NCBI GenBank assembly: GCA_012656075.1
Contig: JAAKBF010000098.1
Span: 248,001-312,000 of the forward strand
Origin: Phytophthora hibernalis
Taxonomy: Eukaryota > Oomycota > Peronosporomycetes > Peronosporales > Peronosporaceae
Reading direction: 5' to 3'
DNA length: 64,000 nucleotides
The translations under genes were made by a program, and so were the position numbers. Below, piece after piece: positions 21,087 through 31,934 of the stretch; within the stretch, counting starts at the first letter, position 1; every line of letters begins with the position of its first letter. The notes beneath the pieces were generated by a model that was not told the DNA's origin, made no database searches, and saw only the letters and a program-made list of their open reading frames with translations.

Positions 21087-22784
21087 ATGGTCAAGTTCTT
21101 CAGTCCGCTGCTACTGGCGGCCTCTGCCGCTGCGGCCGCCGCTTTCGCCACTCACTTGCGCTTCCGCCCGCAGCCCAAGACCCCGTCCGACTCCGCCACA
21201 ATGGCCCCGCGTACGGCCCACCAGCGCAACATCGACGAGATCAACCGCCTCGCAGGCTACGACGTCATCATCGTGTGCACGTCCACGCCGCACCAGGCGC
21301 GCTACTGGCAGGACCGACTCATGGCCACGCGCGGCTCCATCTCGCCCAAGGACGCCAAGGTCATCGCAGTCTTCGAGGACTGGGAAGGAGGTGCAGGCAA
21401 CGGACTAGGCACGCTCTACGCCTACACCAAGGCGGTGGCGGCCGGCAAGGAGCTCTACGGCATCGACATCTCTGCGTTGCTAGCTGCTGGAAGTGTCAGT
21501 GTTGCTCTGTACCACACAGCAGGCAAGGGAACACGTCTGGCTCCTCTTCCAGGCAGTGAAAACAACAACAAGTCGGGCGTCAAGCTGCCGGCTATGGTGG
21601 AGGTACAGGACAAGCACGTGCCCATGACGATCCTCGAAGCTGTGGTGAAGCAGACGGGAGTGTACGCTTCCAGTCGTTGTGGACGACTGTCCGTCTTCTG
21701 GGGCGACCAGGTCTTCATCCCGTCGGCGGAGGTCAAGTACGAGGCCAAACACCACATCGACATCCTGGCCGCACTGGCCCCTATGCCCTCGGAGAAAGAG
21801 TGGACGGAGAAGGGCCTGGAGAAGTACGGCCTCATTGTCGTCAACCAGCAGGACAATGCCGCGCAGGTGGACAAGGTGACCCACGAGACGGCCATCCGTC
21901 TGTTGTCGTCCTTTGGTGAGATGAAGTCGGTGGGCACGAGTCTCGGATCTTTCAGTGTGGACGCCGACATGCTTCGTGCGCTGCTGAGCGAGTTCTCCAA
22001 GGAGCTGGACGCCAAGTCTGGCAAGCTGGACAGCGACCCGCACTTCTGGATGCCGCTTACACTTGAGCTCGAAGCGTACACGGAGGTGATGGCGCAGAAG
22101 GGCGTGGACAAGGTGGAGTCCACAACGCACTACCAGCGCATGCAGAAGATGATGACAAACTTCGAGCAGACCCGGACGAAGGAGCTCGGACTGTTTGGCT
22201 GCGTCGACGTCGGAAGCGATGTGTACTGGTGGGACTACGGTCAGCTGAAGTTGTACCTGAAGAACAACCGCCTGGTGACCAAGCCGGGCGTGGAGGCAGA
22301 CTGCCTGCGCTCGTTCCTCGGCATCAACAACAGTCTGCAGCACAGCAACGTTGGTGTGAACGCGACCATCGAAGATGCTACGGTTCTCAACAGCGAGATC
22401 GGTTTTGGCGACATTAAGCGCAGTGTGTTGAGCGGCGTGTGCGCGAAGGAGGTGAACGCGCACGGCTCGATCCTTATCAACGTGACTGCGCGCTCCATCT
22501 CGGCGCCCAACTGCGTGGTGTACAACGTCACCTCTGACGAGGCTGAAGGTCTGTGCCTGGAGGAAGGCAGCGTGGTCGTCGGCGTGCTGCTACCGGATGG
22601 CAAGAAGGTCGTCATGCGTTCAAGCATGGATGTGTGCGGAGGAAAGGCATGGAAGACCGTGCTGGAAGAGAACCAGCACTCGTTCGAGAAGATCTATGAG
22701 CTGAACGCGGACGCGAACGTGTCAAAGCTGGAACAGCTGATCCAGGCTGAGCACTTGAAGATGCGCGCGGTTGTCATGTCCTAA
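21087..22784 (+). CDS. Sugar-phosphate nucleotidyltransferase-like protein with N-terminal anchor
   Basis: Intact, intronless 565-aa protein. A hydrophobic N-terminus (FFSPLLLAASAAAAAAFA) would serve as signal anchor or organelle leader. The body carries a nucleotidyltransferase-like pattern: GGAGNGLGTLYAYTKA, HTAGKGTRLAPLPGS with NKSGVKLP, FWGDQVFIP, and a C-terminal part with repeated hydrophobic turns (GVNATIEDATVLNSEIGFGDI) that suggests a left-handed beta-helix. This is the layout of NDP-sugar pyrophosphorylases. I cannot assign the sugar or nucleotide. Codon use is strongly GC-rich at third positions, which suggests good expression. The family is inferred from motifs only. Confidence 0.6.
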   Translation: MVKFFSPLLLAASAAAAAAFATHLRFRPQPKTPSDSATMAPRTAHQRNIDEINRLAGYDVIIVCTSTPHQARYWQDRLMATRGSISPKDAKVIAVFEDWEGGAGNGLGTLYAYTKAVAAGKELYGIDISALLAAGSVSVALYHTAGKGTRLAPLPGSENNNKSGVKLPAMVEVQDKHVPMTILEAVVKQTGVYASSRCGRLSVFWGDQVFIPSAEVKYEAKHHIDILAALAPMPSEKEWTEKGLEKYGLIVVNQQDNAAQVDKVTHETAIRLLSSFGEMKSVGTSLGSFSVDADMLRALLSEFSKELDAKSGKLDSDPHFWMPLTLELEAYTEVMAQKGVDKVESTTHYQRMQKMMTNFEQTRTKELGLFGCVDVGSDVYWWDYGQLKLYLKNNRLVTKPGVEADCLRSFLGINNSLQHSNVGVNATIEDATVLNSEIGFGDIKRSVLSGVCAKEVNAHGSILINVTARSISAPNCVVYNVTSDEAEGLCLEEGSVVVGVLLPDGKKVVMRSSMDVCGGKAWKTVLEENQHSFEKIYELNADANVSKLEQLIQAEHLKMRAVVMS

Positions 22785-23097
22785 ACGGCGCATGACCTGA
22801 GCTAGTACTAACGTAGATAATTCCCCCACCGCTTGCCGGTAGAAACTCCTAAATGCATTCATTTCTTACCTCGAACTGCATTGTCTTGCCAGCCTGCATC
22901 ATTTTGGTTGCCACGTACGAACAAGTGTAGCCACCGTGACGCAGGCCTCGTGGCAGTGTGCGTTCCTGCAGTTTGATTGCAAACCTCGGAGATTCACAAC
23001 CGCGCGACGCCACGTCAAAATGCCGGTGCTTTACACTCGCACTTAACCTAACACATCAACCACACCAATATAACACAGGTGGTCGTCATCCTGATTA
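22785..23097. other. intergenic
   Basis: Short region between two plus-strand genes. No feature recognised. Confidence 0.4.
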
Positions 23098-23598
23098 ATG
23101 CCACACATTCTGAAGATGTCAGCGGACGCGAAGCTTCAGCTCCTTGTAGCGGCCCTAGGCGCCGTCGCCCTGCAGCAATTCGTCTCTCGTCGTCGTCGTC
23201 AAGTGGTGCAAATGGATAAATTGAAGCAGCAGAAGTTGCAGGTCCAGAGCGACGCAACAGCCGACGATGAAGAGGCTTTTGTGGTGGAGATCGAGTACTG
23301 CACTGGCTGCCGCTGGATGCTGCGCGCCGCGTGGATGGCGCAGGAGCTTCTCACCACGTTCCAGCAGGACGACAACAGCCGCCTTCGATCCGTGACGCTC
23401 ACGCCCAATTCGCGCCAGGGAGGCGTGTTTAATGTGTACCTGCGTGAGGTTGGGCCTAACGCCGACCCTGATGCTGAGCCAGATATGCTGTGGTCACGCA
23501 AGATCGCTCGTCGATTTCCGGAGTCCAAGGAGCTCAAGCAGCTCGTGCGCGACTTTGTGTGTCCGGAGAGAGGTCTCGGCCACTCGGACAAGAAGTAA
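23098..23598 (+). CDS. SelW/SelT/SelH-type (Rdx) redox protein, cysteine form
   Basis: Thioredoxin-like fold protein of 166 aa. The core EIEYCTGCRWMLRAAW holds the CxxC redox motif, with Cys where selenoprotein W has Sec. GGVFNVYL and LWSRKIARRFPE, then KELKQLVRDFVCPERGLGH, complete the Rdx domain. Two in-frame ATGs (23098 and 23116) are possible. The first 40 residues include a hydrophobic stretch (LQLLVAALGAVALQQFV) that could anchor the protein in a membrane. No in-frame TGA is needed, so there is no evidence for selenocysteine here. The physiological partner is unknown; thiol redox function is inferred from the family. Confidence 0.8.
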   Translation: MPHILKMSADAKLQLLVAALGAVALQQFVSRRRRQVVQMDKLKQQKLQVQSDATADDEEAFVVEIEYCTGCRWMLRAAWMAQELLTTFQQDDNSRLRSVTLTPNSRQGGVFNVYLREVGPNADPDAEPDMLWSRKIARRFPESKELKQLVRDFVCPERGLGHSDKK

Positions 23599-23643
23599 CA
23601 AGAAATAGGATGGGGAAGGCTGCATTCTACAAGTACTGTTCTT

Positions 23644-26436
23644 TTACTGAGGCGCTCGGAATCCAGCCATGACGCTGGGAAGTGATGAACGGGTCGAGCC
23701 TCCGGGAACACGGCACTGGGCCTGGTTCGATGAAACTATTGTCAATCACGAGAGAATGCAGCAAATGAATGAACCAAACTCACCGTGCAAAAGACTTCGC
23801 ATGCTCTTGCCGATTGACGCAACACCAGCCAGACTCTTTGGCATATTGGAGAACGACGTTCGTCGCCCGTCGGGATGCGTCACGCACTTGATTGCAGATA
23901 CTTGGAATTCTCGCCATGCCCACGGGTGCGCCTTCAGCCAAAATCAAAGATTAGCTTGGAGTTGCTAGCGTTCCGAATGAAATGAAACCATACCCGAATC
24001 TGTTGACTGGTGAAACGCTCTTTTGCGTCTTTGTCGAGAATCTGCCAGCGTCAGAAGTGAGGTGAGAAATAAAGCTTTAAACATGAGGCATTGCAGTCTA
24101 CGCACATGTGTCAAGAGATCGATAAGCTCGCTTTCCACCACACGCTCGCCAACGCTGTCCGGGTACTCAATGGTGTCGTTCTATGTGATGTTAGACCACC
24201 AATTAATAATGTGCCGCATTGCGTGTGCAACAACGCAGATAATTTTACATACCTGAATCCTGCTATACAACTCCGTCATTGTTTTAGCAACAAAGGGCGG
24301 ATGCCCATAGATAAACATGTACAGGGTAATCCCGCAAGCCCAAATATCAACGGGCTTCCCTGAAAATTTTCTCCTGTCAGCATCTCCGGCGCTATAGGAG
24401 AATTAGCACTTCTGAAAACAGTATGGTAACATGGTCTATATACGCACCCATGAAGATAGCAGTTCCGGCAGTTTGCCTCATATCCTCGTTATCATTTGCC
24501 ATTTCCTGGATACAACGTCAACGGTGAAAGTTAGGCCATATTCACGATGGCTTTCGGTTCCGTTCTTACGTGAGAAACACCGAAGTCGGCAATCTTGAGG
24601 ATAACTTCGTTTTCGTCGATAGTTTTCAGCAGTAAGTTCCCCGGCTTGATATCACGATGAATTATCTGGCAGCAGCACTTCCATATTAGAGACGAAGAAC
24701 AAAGCACCACCCCTTGATGCTACCAACCGTACCTTGTTCTCATGTAGGAAATCAATACCTTCAATCTGAAGGTAGGAAAGAAGCGATTAGAAGGCAAATT
24801 TGATGCGCTGTGTTGACGCAGCACTATCTTACCAGGTGTGTGAAGTACGTCTTGGTAAGCTCTGCGTTTAGTGGAGTACACGTTCTGACACAAAGCAAAA
24901 GGATGTCAGTGAATGTAGCAATTTATCTGCAGCCATAAAACACATATTCGTACATGTCATCATCCAGTACAGGACCACCATCTACAAGCTCGCTGATCAT
25001 GAAGAGCTCGTCGCTGTCTACATTCAAATTTGGATTAGTTTCGAAGTCTGCAGCTATCACTTTGGTGCGCGTACGTACCATCCGTATCGATAACTTCACG
25101 CAGCACAACGATATGCCGGTGCTTGAATCGCTTCCAGATAGTGAGCTCTTTCTTCACAGACTGCAGCGCGTTACCAAAACGTCCGACACGAATTCGCTTG
25201 AGAGCCTTCTTATCTACACACTTTGCTGCAAAAATCTCTTTTGTGTCGTTGCACTCCACCTTGAAGACAACACCGTAAGCACCTTTACCAAGCTGGTTCA
25301 TGAAGGTGCTAGCAAAAATGAAATCACGCCAAAGTAAGCACTTCACATTACCCAGGAACAGAAAACAAAATCAGCGTCACGTACTACTGGTTGAGTTGTC
25401 GCCGACCGTCAGAATCTACGGTGCTAACCATTTTTTTGGTTTCTCGAAAGGACTGTCCTCGTTTCCGTAGCGGTACGATTGGTTTCATTCCTGTCAATTG
25501 TTTGTCGCCTCCACTGCCTTGCATGCTCATCGAAGCTCGACTGAGAGCGACGATAGGTTTTACAACTACTAAAGCAGGAGGGTCCGGCGATGGATCTGGT
25601 TTGACTTTTCTTCAGCTTTTGAATCGGGAGTGTGCGCGACGATAGGCTTCACAACTACCAAAGCAGGAGGGTCCGACAATGGACTTGGCTCGAGGTTTTC
25701 TTCAGCTACCGGGACTGGATCGGGAGTGTGAGCGATAATAGGCTTCACAACTACCAAGTCCGGCGTTGGACCTGGCTCGACTTTTTTCGTCAGTTATTGG
25801 AACTGGATCGGGTGTGTGCGCGATGATAGGCTTTTCAACTACCGCAAGAGGGTCCGGCGATGGACTTGGCTCGTTTTTCTTCAGCTACTGGATCGTGTGT
25901 GTGAGTGATAATAGGCTTCACAACAACTAAGTCTGGCGATGGGCCTAGTTCGAGTTTTTCTTCAACTACTGGATCGGGATCGGGAGTGTGGGCATTGATA
26001 GGATTCACAACAACCAAAGCAGGAATGTCCGGCGTTGGACTTGGTTCGGCTTTTTCTTCAGCAACTGGATCGGGTGTGTGAGTGATAATAGGATTCACAA
26101 CTAAAGCAGGAGGGCCCGGTGGTGGACCTGGTTCGGGTTTTCTTCAGCTACTGAATCGGGAGTGTGGTCCTGCGTGATAGTAGGCTTCACAACAACTAGA
26201 TCCGGCGATGGGCCTGGCTCGACTTCTTCTTCCGTTACTGGGCCGGGAGTAACAGCACTGATGAGTATTTCGCCAATATCATTGTTGGGTGGTGATGCTG
26301 GAACTTCAGCTGTAGCCTCTGGCGATCCAGAAAAGCTTTTCACCTCAATGATGCGTTGCAGCGGGTTTAGCTTGATTGAATTTCGAGGAGGTCCATGCCC
26401 GTTGTCGAGCTCCAGGCTAATAGACGCTCTTTCCAT
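23644..26436 (-). CDS. CAMKK-like protein kinase with repetitive N-terminus
   Basis: Ser/Thr kinase in about nine exons. ATG 26436 opens a long N-terminal region of degenerate tandem repeats (see 25553-26250). The kinase domain begins near 25300: NQLGKGAYGVVFKVE, AAKCVDKKALKRI, IIHRDIKPGNLLL, KIADFGVSH, TAGTAIFMAPEML, DIWACGITLYMF, ending ILDKDAKERFTSQQI and AHPW. The basic segment between kinase start and KELTIW, and the post-domain SIGKSMRSLL, fit calmodulin-dependent kinase kinases. Introns include 25309-25387 and 23932-23993. A T2 run at 24356-24357 needs one more base for FQGKPVDIW. The last exon is uncertain: the protein may stop at 23746 if unspliced. Confidence 0.65.
25553..26250 (-). 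repeat. Tandem coding repeat, about 8 units of 83-92 bp
   Basis: Eight imperfect units, each beginning with an ataggcttcacaacta-like block on the plus strand (about 25556, 25645, 25737, 25825, 25908, 25994, 26085, 26176). On the minus strand each encodes a version of PDLVVVKPIIAHTPDPVAEE followed by a Pro/Glu linker. Several units are out of frame with their neighbours by one base at A-runs, consistent with the sequence errors seen elsewhere. Confidence 0.75.
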
Positions 26437-26694
26437 CGTGAATTCGCTTACCAGCGGTGGCTGTATTTGATAAAGCTGTATGGCTCACTTGATGGAAACT
26501 CGCACCAAAACAACTTTGCTAAATGCAACCACAACAGAAAAAGTGTTTCCTGTAGACAAAGATAGCGACCGGTATCATTTATCAGGGCATTATCGCCCCA
26601 GGAATTAATATTTTTGCTAGAAGTGGTTGATTTTTATACACACAAACGCCATACAACTCCGGCGTCCCCCACAACAGTTCGAGCTGGCTGATGC

Positions 26695-28025
26695 CTAGTA
26701 GTAGTCATAATACAGGTCTTGACAGTCGAGCAGCGCCTTGACATTGTCACGGACGCGTACCAGCCACGAGATCTGCTCGTCGAGGTGGACCAGCATTTCC
26801 TCCAGCTGCGGGATCGGCACGGAGATACGAGCGTATTCCACAATCTCAACCTTCTGACCACGGAAGGCACTGCAAAATGAGAATTAGTACATGATTTCAA
26901 CAACTACCATCCAACCACGGCACTTACCAGACGCAGCCGATGAACTCTTTTCGTGATGCACAGCCCTCCGGGATGGTTGTGATCGGCTTCTGCGTAGCCA
27001 TCAAACTGAAGGCTTCCACCAGCTATTGAAAAGAACAGCGCACACCAGTTAGTTCACCTGTCTCCAGCACTTAAAGCTTGCCATGTTCACGAACCAGTTC
27101 ACCACGGTGAATGGAGAAGTCCACGATGACTTCGGACGGCAGTGCCGGTTTGAAGCTCTGCAAAGAACAAGAACCACACCGTCCGTCAGTATTTCTCATC
27201 TCTACACCTCTGAAAAACAACGTACGTGGTCGACGTGTGAACAGTACGGGAACCGACGGCGACTGGGCAGTCGGAGAACATTGGCAGCATTGCGCAGCTC
27301 CTGGCAGATGCGGCCCAGACTCTGAAACGTGCGCTGCACGATTTCCACGTACACCTCGACGTCGTCGTTGCCGGGCTCGTCGTGAATGAGCTCCTGGCGT
27401 TGCACGTGCATGAATTCCTTGAGTGCCGCGAGTCTCCCCACTTGACTCTGCACGATGCCGTGGAACTCGAGGATCTGGTTCAGCACGCAGTACTGTTGCA
27501 GTCTGTGGACGTCATGCAGACAATGACACATGGTTAGAATCAACAGAGAAAGCTGCATCCAGCACTGCTACTCGTACGTGCTGACGATGGGTGCATTGCG
27601 CTGGGCCTTGGTCAGCTTGAGCTCCACCTTGGTGTTCACCACGAGGTGGCCCTGTCATTAGTAACATAACACATGTCAAAGTAGTCAGTATCCTCATTAA
27701 ATCAGTACAAATTTGAATTTGAACCAACCTCGACACGAATATCGGCCTTGATAATGGGGGACGCCACCCCACGGTCCGAGCGGATACGACCCCAGATGAA
27801 GTCAATGCGTTCCAGTTCATGGGTTGCATAGTCAACGGCTGAATTGACGTCTTTCAGCAGGTAATAACGAGTCTCGCGCTTCTGCTCGGTAGGTTGCACG
27901 AAGGTACCGTTAGTGTACTGGAATAAGTTAGAAGAAGGATCCCTACCCACCCAGGCACTGAGCTCCTCGTTGGCTTCTTGGAGCGCCACAGGGGCCGCTG
28001 CGTGCTGCGTGAGGCTGTTGGACAT
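26695..28025 (-). CDS. Rogdi/RAV2-like protein
   Basis: Six-exon gene for about 326 aa from ATG 28025 (MSNSLTQHAAAPVAL). A small extra 5' exon from ATG 28078-28108 is possible, with donor gtgagc. The middle is helical (RLAALKEFMHVQRQELIHDE) and is followed by FKPALPSEVIVDFSIHRGEL-LVEAFSL, the pattern that led me to Rogdi/RAV2, a subunit of the RAVE complex that assembles V-ATPase. The C-terminus is a leucine-zipper-like helix, LEEMLVHLDEQISWLVRV. Introns: 27652-27728, 27503-27577, 27158-27225, 27023-27094 and 26870-26927; the phases all agree and no indel is needed. The family assignment rests on remembered similarity and is moderate. Confidence 0.55.
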
Positions 28026-28333
28026 GGCTGCAATAGGCTTGGTGTGCTCTGGAGTGGAAGGAAGAATGGCAGCTCACTCGCGTGCGTCTGTACCGTAGTG
28101 TCGTCCATGTTGAACCGACACTTGACGGGCCGATTCAGAATTGAATCGTGTGTGACGCAGACACGCGGCCTGTTTGTTCGTTATAGTGGTATACCTGTGA
28201 TATCTGATGGCTGCATTTATTCCTTCAAGTCTTTCGACTCTCTGAAAGTAAGTATCGAAAGGCTAACTCTAGATTTTGGTCGTCGACTGATTTGGCCGCT
28301 TCCTCACCACAATTTTGATCATCGCTCAATTTC

Positions 28334-28975
28334 TGCTGAGCATGTCACAAACCAGCACCAGGCTGAGCTTAGAGCGTCCGAATGTCGAGTCGAAAGCGTC
28401 TCAATTTTCTGCTTGAGTGGTGCTGGTGATGGCAGTGCATGCGCAATGGTATCCGCCGAAAAGTTCTCGAGAAGTTCTCGGACCGTTGACGTGTCAGCAG
28501 GGATAAAGATACCTTTTAAGCCTCCTTCTGTATTTATATCGCTTGGGAAATAGCTACAGCTCTTGACACAACACCCGAGCCATGAGCAGCATGGCGACCA
28601 AGTAGGCAGCGGCATTGGCCATGGAGGGGCTGCGGACAGGCGGCGATAAGGTGAGGAATTGAAATCTGAAGCGTTTTAATCGATTCGCGTGAGACGGGGT
28701 CGTTCTGATTCCAGGTCTCTTTTTGCTGGTGCTGTTGTTACAGTCTCGAGACATTGGCTGTACTTCCTGCAGCATACATGTACCGAGTTCACACTATTCG
28801 ATGTGAAGAACGCTTTTCGCTCCTCAACTACACTTCCGATTTACAGACTTCTTGTCCAGTGGCTTGCTGTCGAACCATCTCAGATAATGTAAGCTTGGCC
28901 ATGTTTTACAAATATCATGTTTAATGCAACCCAAATAACCCAAGAAACGGAGCAGTTGGGTGGACGTGACATTTG
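28334..28975 (+). pseudogene. Truncated pseudogene copy of the TPR-protein gene at 42 kb
   Basis: Bases 28334-28862 match 41845-42358 (5' region and first exons of the gene at 42039). The copy of the start, ATG 28591, is followed by GCG ACC AAG TAG, where the intact gene has GAG as codon 5. About 35 bases of exon 1 are deleted and exon 2 lacks GGTGAGAAGAG around the splice donor. Bases 28853-28975 then match 41724-41842, which in the intact locus lies upstream of the gene. The order is therefore permuted. No function is expected. Confidence 0.75.
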
Positions 28976-29035
28976 AAAAGCCCAAAACCCAATTTTCGAA
29001 TATCGCGTAACGAACGAAGAGACGCCCAAGATCTG

Positions 29036-29043
29036 TCATTTCC
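29036..29043 (+). promoter_or_regulatory. Oomycete initiator motif
   Basis: TCATTTCC is an exact match to TCAYTTYY, 5 bases upstream of ATG 29049. A transcription start here would give an extremely short leader, so translation may begin at the second ATG (29052). Confidence 0.5.
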
Positions 29044-29048
29044 TCTCC

Positions 29049-30484
29049 ATGATGCACCAGAGCGCGACGCAGCCCGTGGCGCTGCCCACCACCGTCCGCT
29101 GGATCTCAGACGCCGAGGTGAGCGTGTGCTTCGGCTGCCAGCTGCTCTTCGACTGGGTGCGTCGCAAGCACCACTGTCGGTACGTGTCTTCCTCGGCTCT
29201 GATGGCTGGTACAAGCTGCTGATTGGGTGCCTTTAGCTACTGCGGCCACGTCTTCTGCGAGCTCTGCACGCCGCAGCGCAGCCTCATCCGTGAGGATCAG
29301 ATCCTCACCAACCCGGAGCACAAGTACCTGGCCGTGAACGCGCACAACCCGCAGCGCGTGTGCGACGACTGCCACGCGCGACTTGAGCCGCAGCAAGAGG
29401 ATCTGCGTGCGTAGATAATCTACTAGCTGCAATGGTGATAATGGAGAATTAAGTTGCTTGTTGTGTGGAGGGACAGGACTGACCATGAGCCATGCGGTGC
29501 AGACGACGGAGGTGAAGGAGTCGGGAACCCAGAGGTTCTTCAATAGCCCCTACTCGTTCACGCTCAAAGAAGAGATCCGTAAGGCTACGTACAGTGTAAA
29601 GAACATCACGTTCCGAGGAGTGGTCAAGGACCAGTCCATTCCGCTGCCACTGCTCACCCATGCCAAGGGCATCGCTGTACGTGGCTGATTCTTGTTGCTG
29701 TCTTGGTCCTGTCTGTAACTTGGGGACGACTTTCTTGTTTGTTGAGCCAGTTCTTGACTGTGATCAAAATGGGCTTCGTGTTCACGGGGCGTATTGGAAC
29801 AGGTCTCGTGGTTGCACGGTTATCTGACGGGCGATGGTCGGCTCCGTCGGCTATTGGGACTGCTGGCGTGGGCTGGGGACCACAGGTGGGAGGAGAGATC
29901 ACGGACTTCGTCATCATCCTCAACACCCACCGTGCTGTTGAGGCTTTTGCGCATCTGGACAGGTGAATCTTGGTGCCGAGCTGGGCATTTCTGCAGGGCC
30001 GGTCGGTCGAGTGGCATCTGGAGCGCTGGAGGCTAGTGCCTCTATGGACATCGCACCTTGCTATTCGTACTCGCACTCAAAGGGACTCTTTGCCGGGATT
30101 TCGCTTGAAGGCTCGGTGATTCTATCGAGGTCAGATATAAACCGCTCGTTCTACGGCAAGGCCATTGCGGTGCCTGATATCTTGGGAGGGGTGGAGCCAC
30201 CCCGGTGGCTGCCGCCCCACTGTATGCTGCCATTCGTGCAGCGATGGAAAGGTTTGTTTCTGCCAATGATGTGCACTTGGAATGGTACTTACGATTCGTA
30301 TCGTGTTTTCGGTAACAGTCCGGCGAATGGTGCCAACCGCTTCGCACGCAGTGCTTCTATCCCGGCAGCACCTGCAGCAAGTGTTGGATCTGCTATGCTA
30401 TCGCCACCTCAGGCTCCCATTCCAATTGCCTCATCGGCTCCGACGGACAGCTCGTTGTTCACTAACGGCCCGGTGAAGCTATAA
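29049..30484 (+). CDS. FYVE zinc finger - SYLF domain protein
   Basis: About 389 aa in five exons. The FYVE finger has WISDAEVSVCFGCQLLF and RKHHCRYCGHVFCELC, with paired cysteines to CDDCHARL; the R-KHHCR patch binds phosphatidylinositol 3-phosphate. The SYLF (DUF500/Ysc84) domain follows: LTVIKMGFVFTGRIGTGLV, WSAPSAIGTAGVGWG, GGEITDFVIILN, ISAGPVGR and KGLFAGISLEGSV. SYLF domains bind membranes and actin, so an endosomal role is inferred. Introns: 29180-29236, 29407-29476, 29677-29750 and 30252-30318. One G is missing at 29962-29963 (LDR-VNLGAEL) and one C at 30200-30203 (EPPPVAAAPLYAAIR). With these the exon phases close exactly. Confidence 0.85.
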
Positions 30485-30726
30485 GGGTCTAGAGCATGGC
30501 GAGAACCACATGGGTGATTCACTTGTACTGCAGCACTTGAATGCAACAATTTGTAACTTACGCATGCTATTTCGTCGCAAAAGCAGCCACGGTGTCTTTG
30601 GCCGTTCATCTGCAAGCGCAACTAGTTCATCGCAGCCTCTAGCGCTGAGAAGAACTGCTCCTGTATTTGCCGAGCCTCGCGCGCCTTCTGTTGCACAAAC
30701 ATGTGAGTTGATCCCCCAAGCACCCT

Positions 30727-31250
30727 TCAAGAGCCCTCAACCACAGCACCAACCTCTGCATATTCTTGCTGCGCTGGGGTCAACGCCACAGCACTAGCCG
30801 CGCCACTCGCGTTCATCGGGTCACTTCCATTTCCCGCAGCTCCGTCCGCATTCTCCATCTTGACGTCCTCGATCGAGCCTGCTCCATCCGTCGCCGCGGC
30901 GTCGTCCGTCGACTCGTGCAGCTCTCCATGCACGCGCTCGACCGCCTGCCTGGACGCGTCAATTGTGCGGCGGATTTCCCGTGCACCTTCGTCTTGAGCA
31001 TCTGAATCACCGTCTCGCGCGCCTGGTGCGGCCGGAACGCGTTGATGAGGTTGTGCATGTTGAGGAAAAGCAGCTCCACGTCGTCCAGCTTCTCACTGAC
31101 AGCAAGAAATACCACAATAAAAGGTCAACACCCCTCCCACCCTCTCTCCATTGCTCTGCTCACTTGAACATGGCTGGCTTCTTGATGAGGACGTCCACGA
31201 GCTCCACGAAGTTGGCCAGCAGCGAGCGGTTGATCCTCTGCGGGCGTCCT
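30727..31250 (-). CDS. MED7: Mediator subunit 7 (5' end missing)
   Basis: Core Mediator middle-module subunit. Two exons are visible. The first gives GRPQRINRSLLANFVELVDV-LIKKPAMF, the second EKLDDVELLFLNMHNLINAF-RPHQARETVIQMLK, the MED7 hallmark. The intron is 31095-31163 (69 bp). One base is missing at 30994-30995 to continue into DEGAREIRRTIDASRQAVER. The C-terminus is acidic and ends VGAVVEGS. Upstream the coding sequence stops at a splice-acceptor-like ctctag that is the end of an inverted-repeat element (31251-31828). I could not find the expected N-terminal exon before the next gene at 31935. Either it is very short or it was removed. Confidence 0.7.
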
Positions 31251-31828
31251 CTAGAGTTGTAAAATAATAAAATACTTAAATAGCGTTAAATACATTTCTA
31301 GTCCTAAAAACGTTAAATACGCGTTAAATATTTCCGGCCGATTGGTTACTTCTGTAATTATGAGCTTCTTCAATGAGTCACTTCAAGCAAGACAAGAGGA
31401 CTCTTCTTTACCGTGCAGCGTTGTCCGCGCTCACTATCTCCATAGCCTTCATCTGCCCGCTTCTGCGTGCCGCATCATGAAGCCTTCGCTTCCTCGCGCA
31501 TCGTGATTAGCATTAAGGGCTACTATCTCCTCCGACTGAAACGTATTCGCCTTTAACTTGAACTGCACCGTGACCTGCGGCTAGGCACTATGGTTCTTGA
31601 CCTTGAAGAGCAGTCCTTTGCGTCGGTCCGCACAAGAAGTTAGCTGCAGCAGAGTGGCGGCCGATCCCTTTCTTTGTGTAGCATTGTAAATTCGCAAAAG
31701 CTCGACTTTACTGATTGCACCATTTCAGCTGATTTGCCCGAATATTTAACGGTGTTAACAGCTAGAAATCTGCATTTAACTGTGAGAAACGCTATTTTTG
31801 TATTTAACCAGGTATTTTACAACTCTAG
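31251..31828. mobile_element. MITE-like element with terminal inverted repeats
   Basis: Ends are CTAGAGTTGTAAAATA (31251) and its exact complement TATTTTACAACTCTAG (31813-31828). Similarity continues about 70 bases inward on both sides through several GTTAAATA motifs and an ATTTCTAG block. The core of about 400 bases has no open transposase frame. Size (578 bp), AT-rich ends and subterminal repeats fit a non-autonomous DNA transposon. CTAG at both ends may be target duplication or part of the repeat. Confidence 0.6.
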
Positions 31829-31934
31829 GACAGAACGACTTTTGATTCGATATGATAGGTTTGAGACGGTCCTTTATGACCCCGTGTGTAAATTACGTAT
31901 GTTACATCAAAAACATCAAAAGCTCTTGTCAATA

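Noticed and set aside
21480..22463. Long minus-strand open frame inside the nucleotidyltransferase gene
   Set aside because: His/Leu/Val-rich antisense shadow of a GC3-rich gene; no motif.
23116..23598. Selenoprotein W with selenocysteine
   Set aside because: The redox motif is C-T-G-C with ordinary Cys codons; no in-frame TGA.
23669..23968. Plus-strand open frame as a small gene
   Set aside because: It is antisense to the last exons of the CAMKK-like kinase, which read through in a coherent frame.
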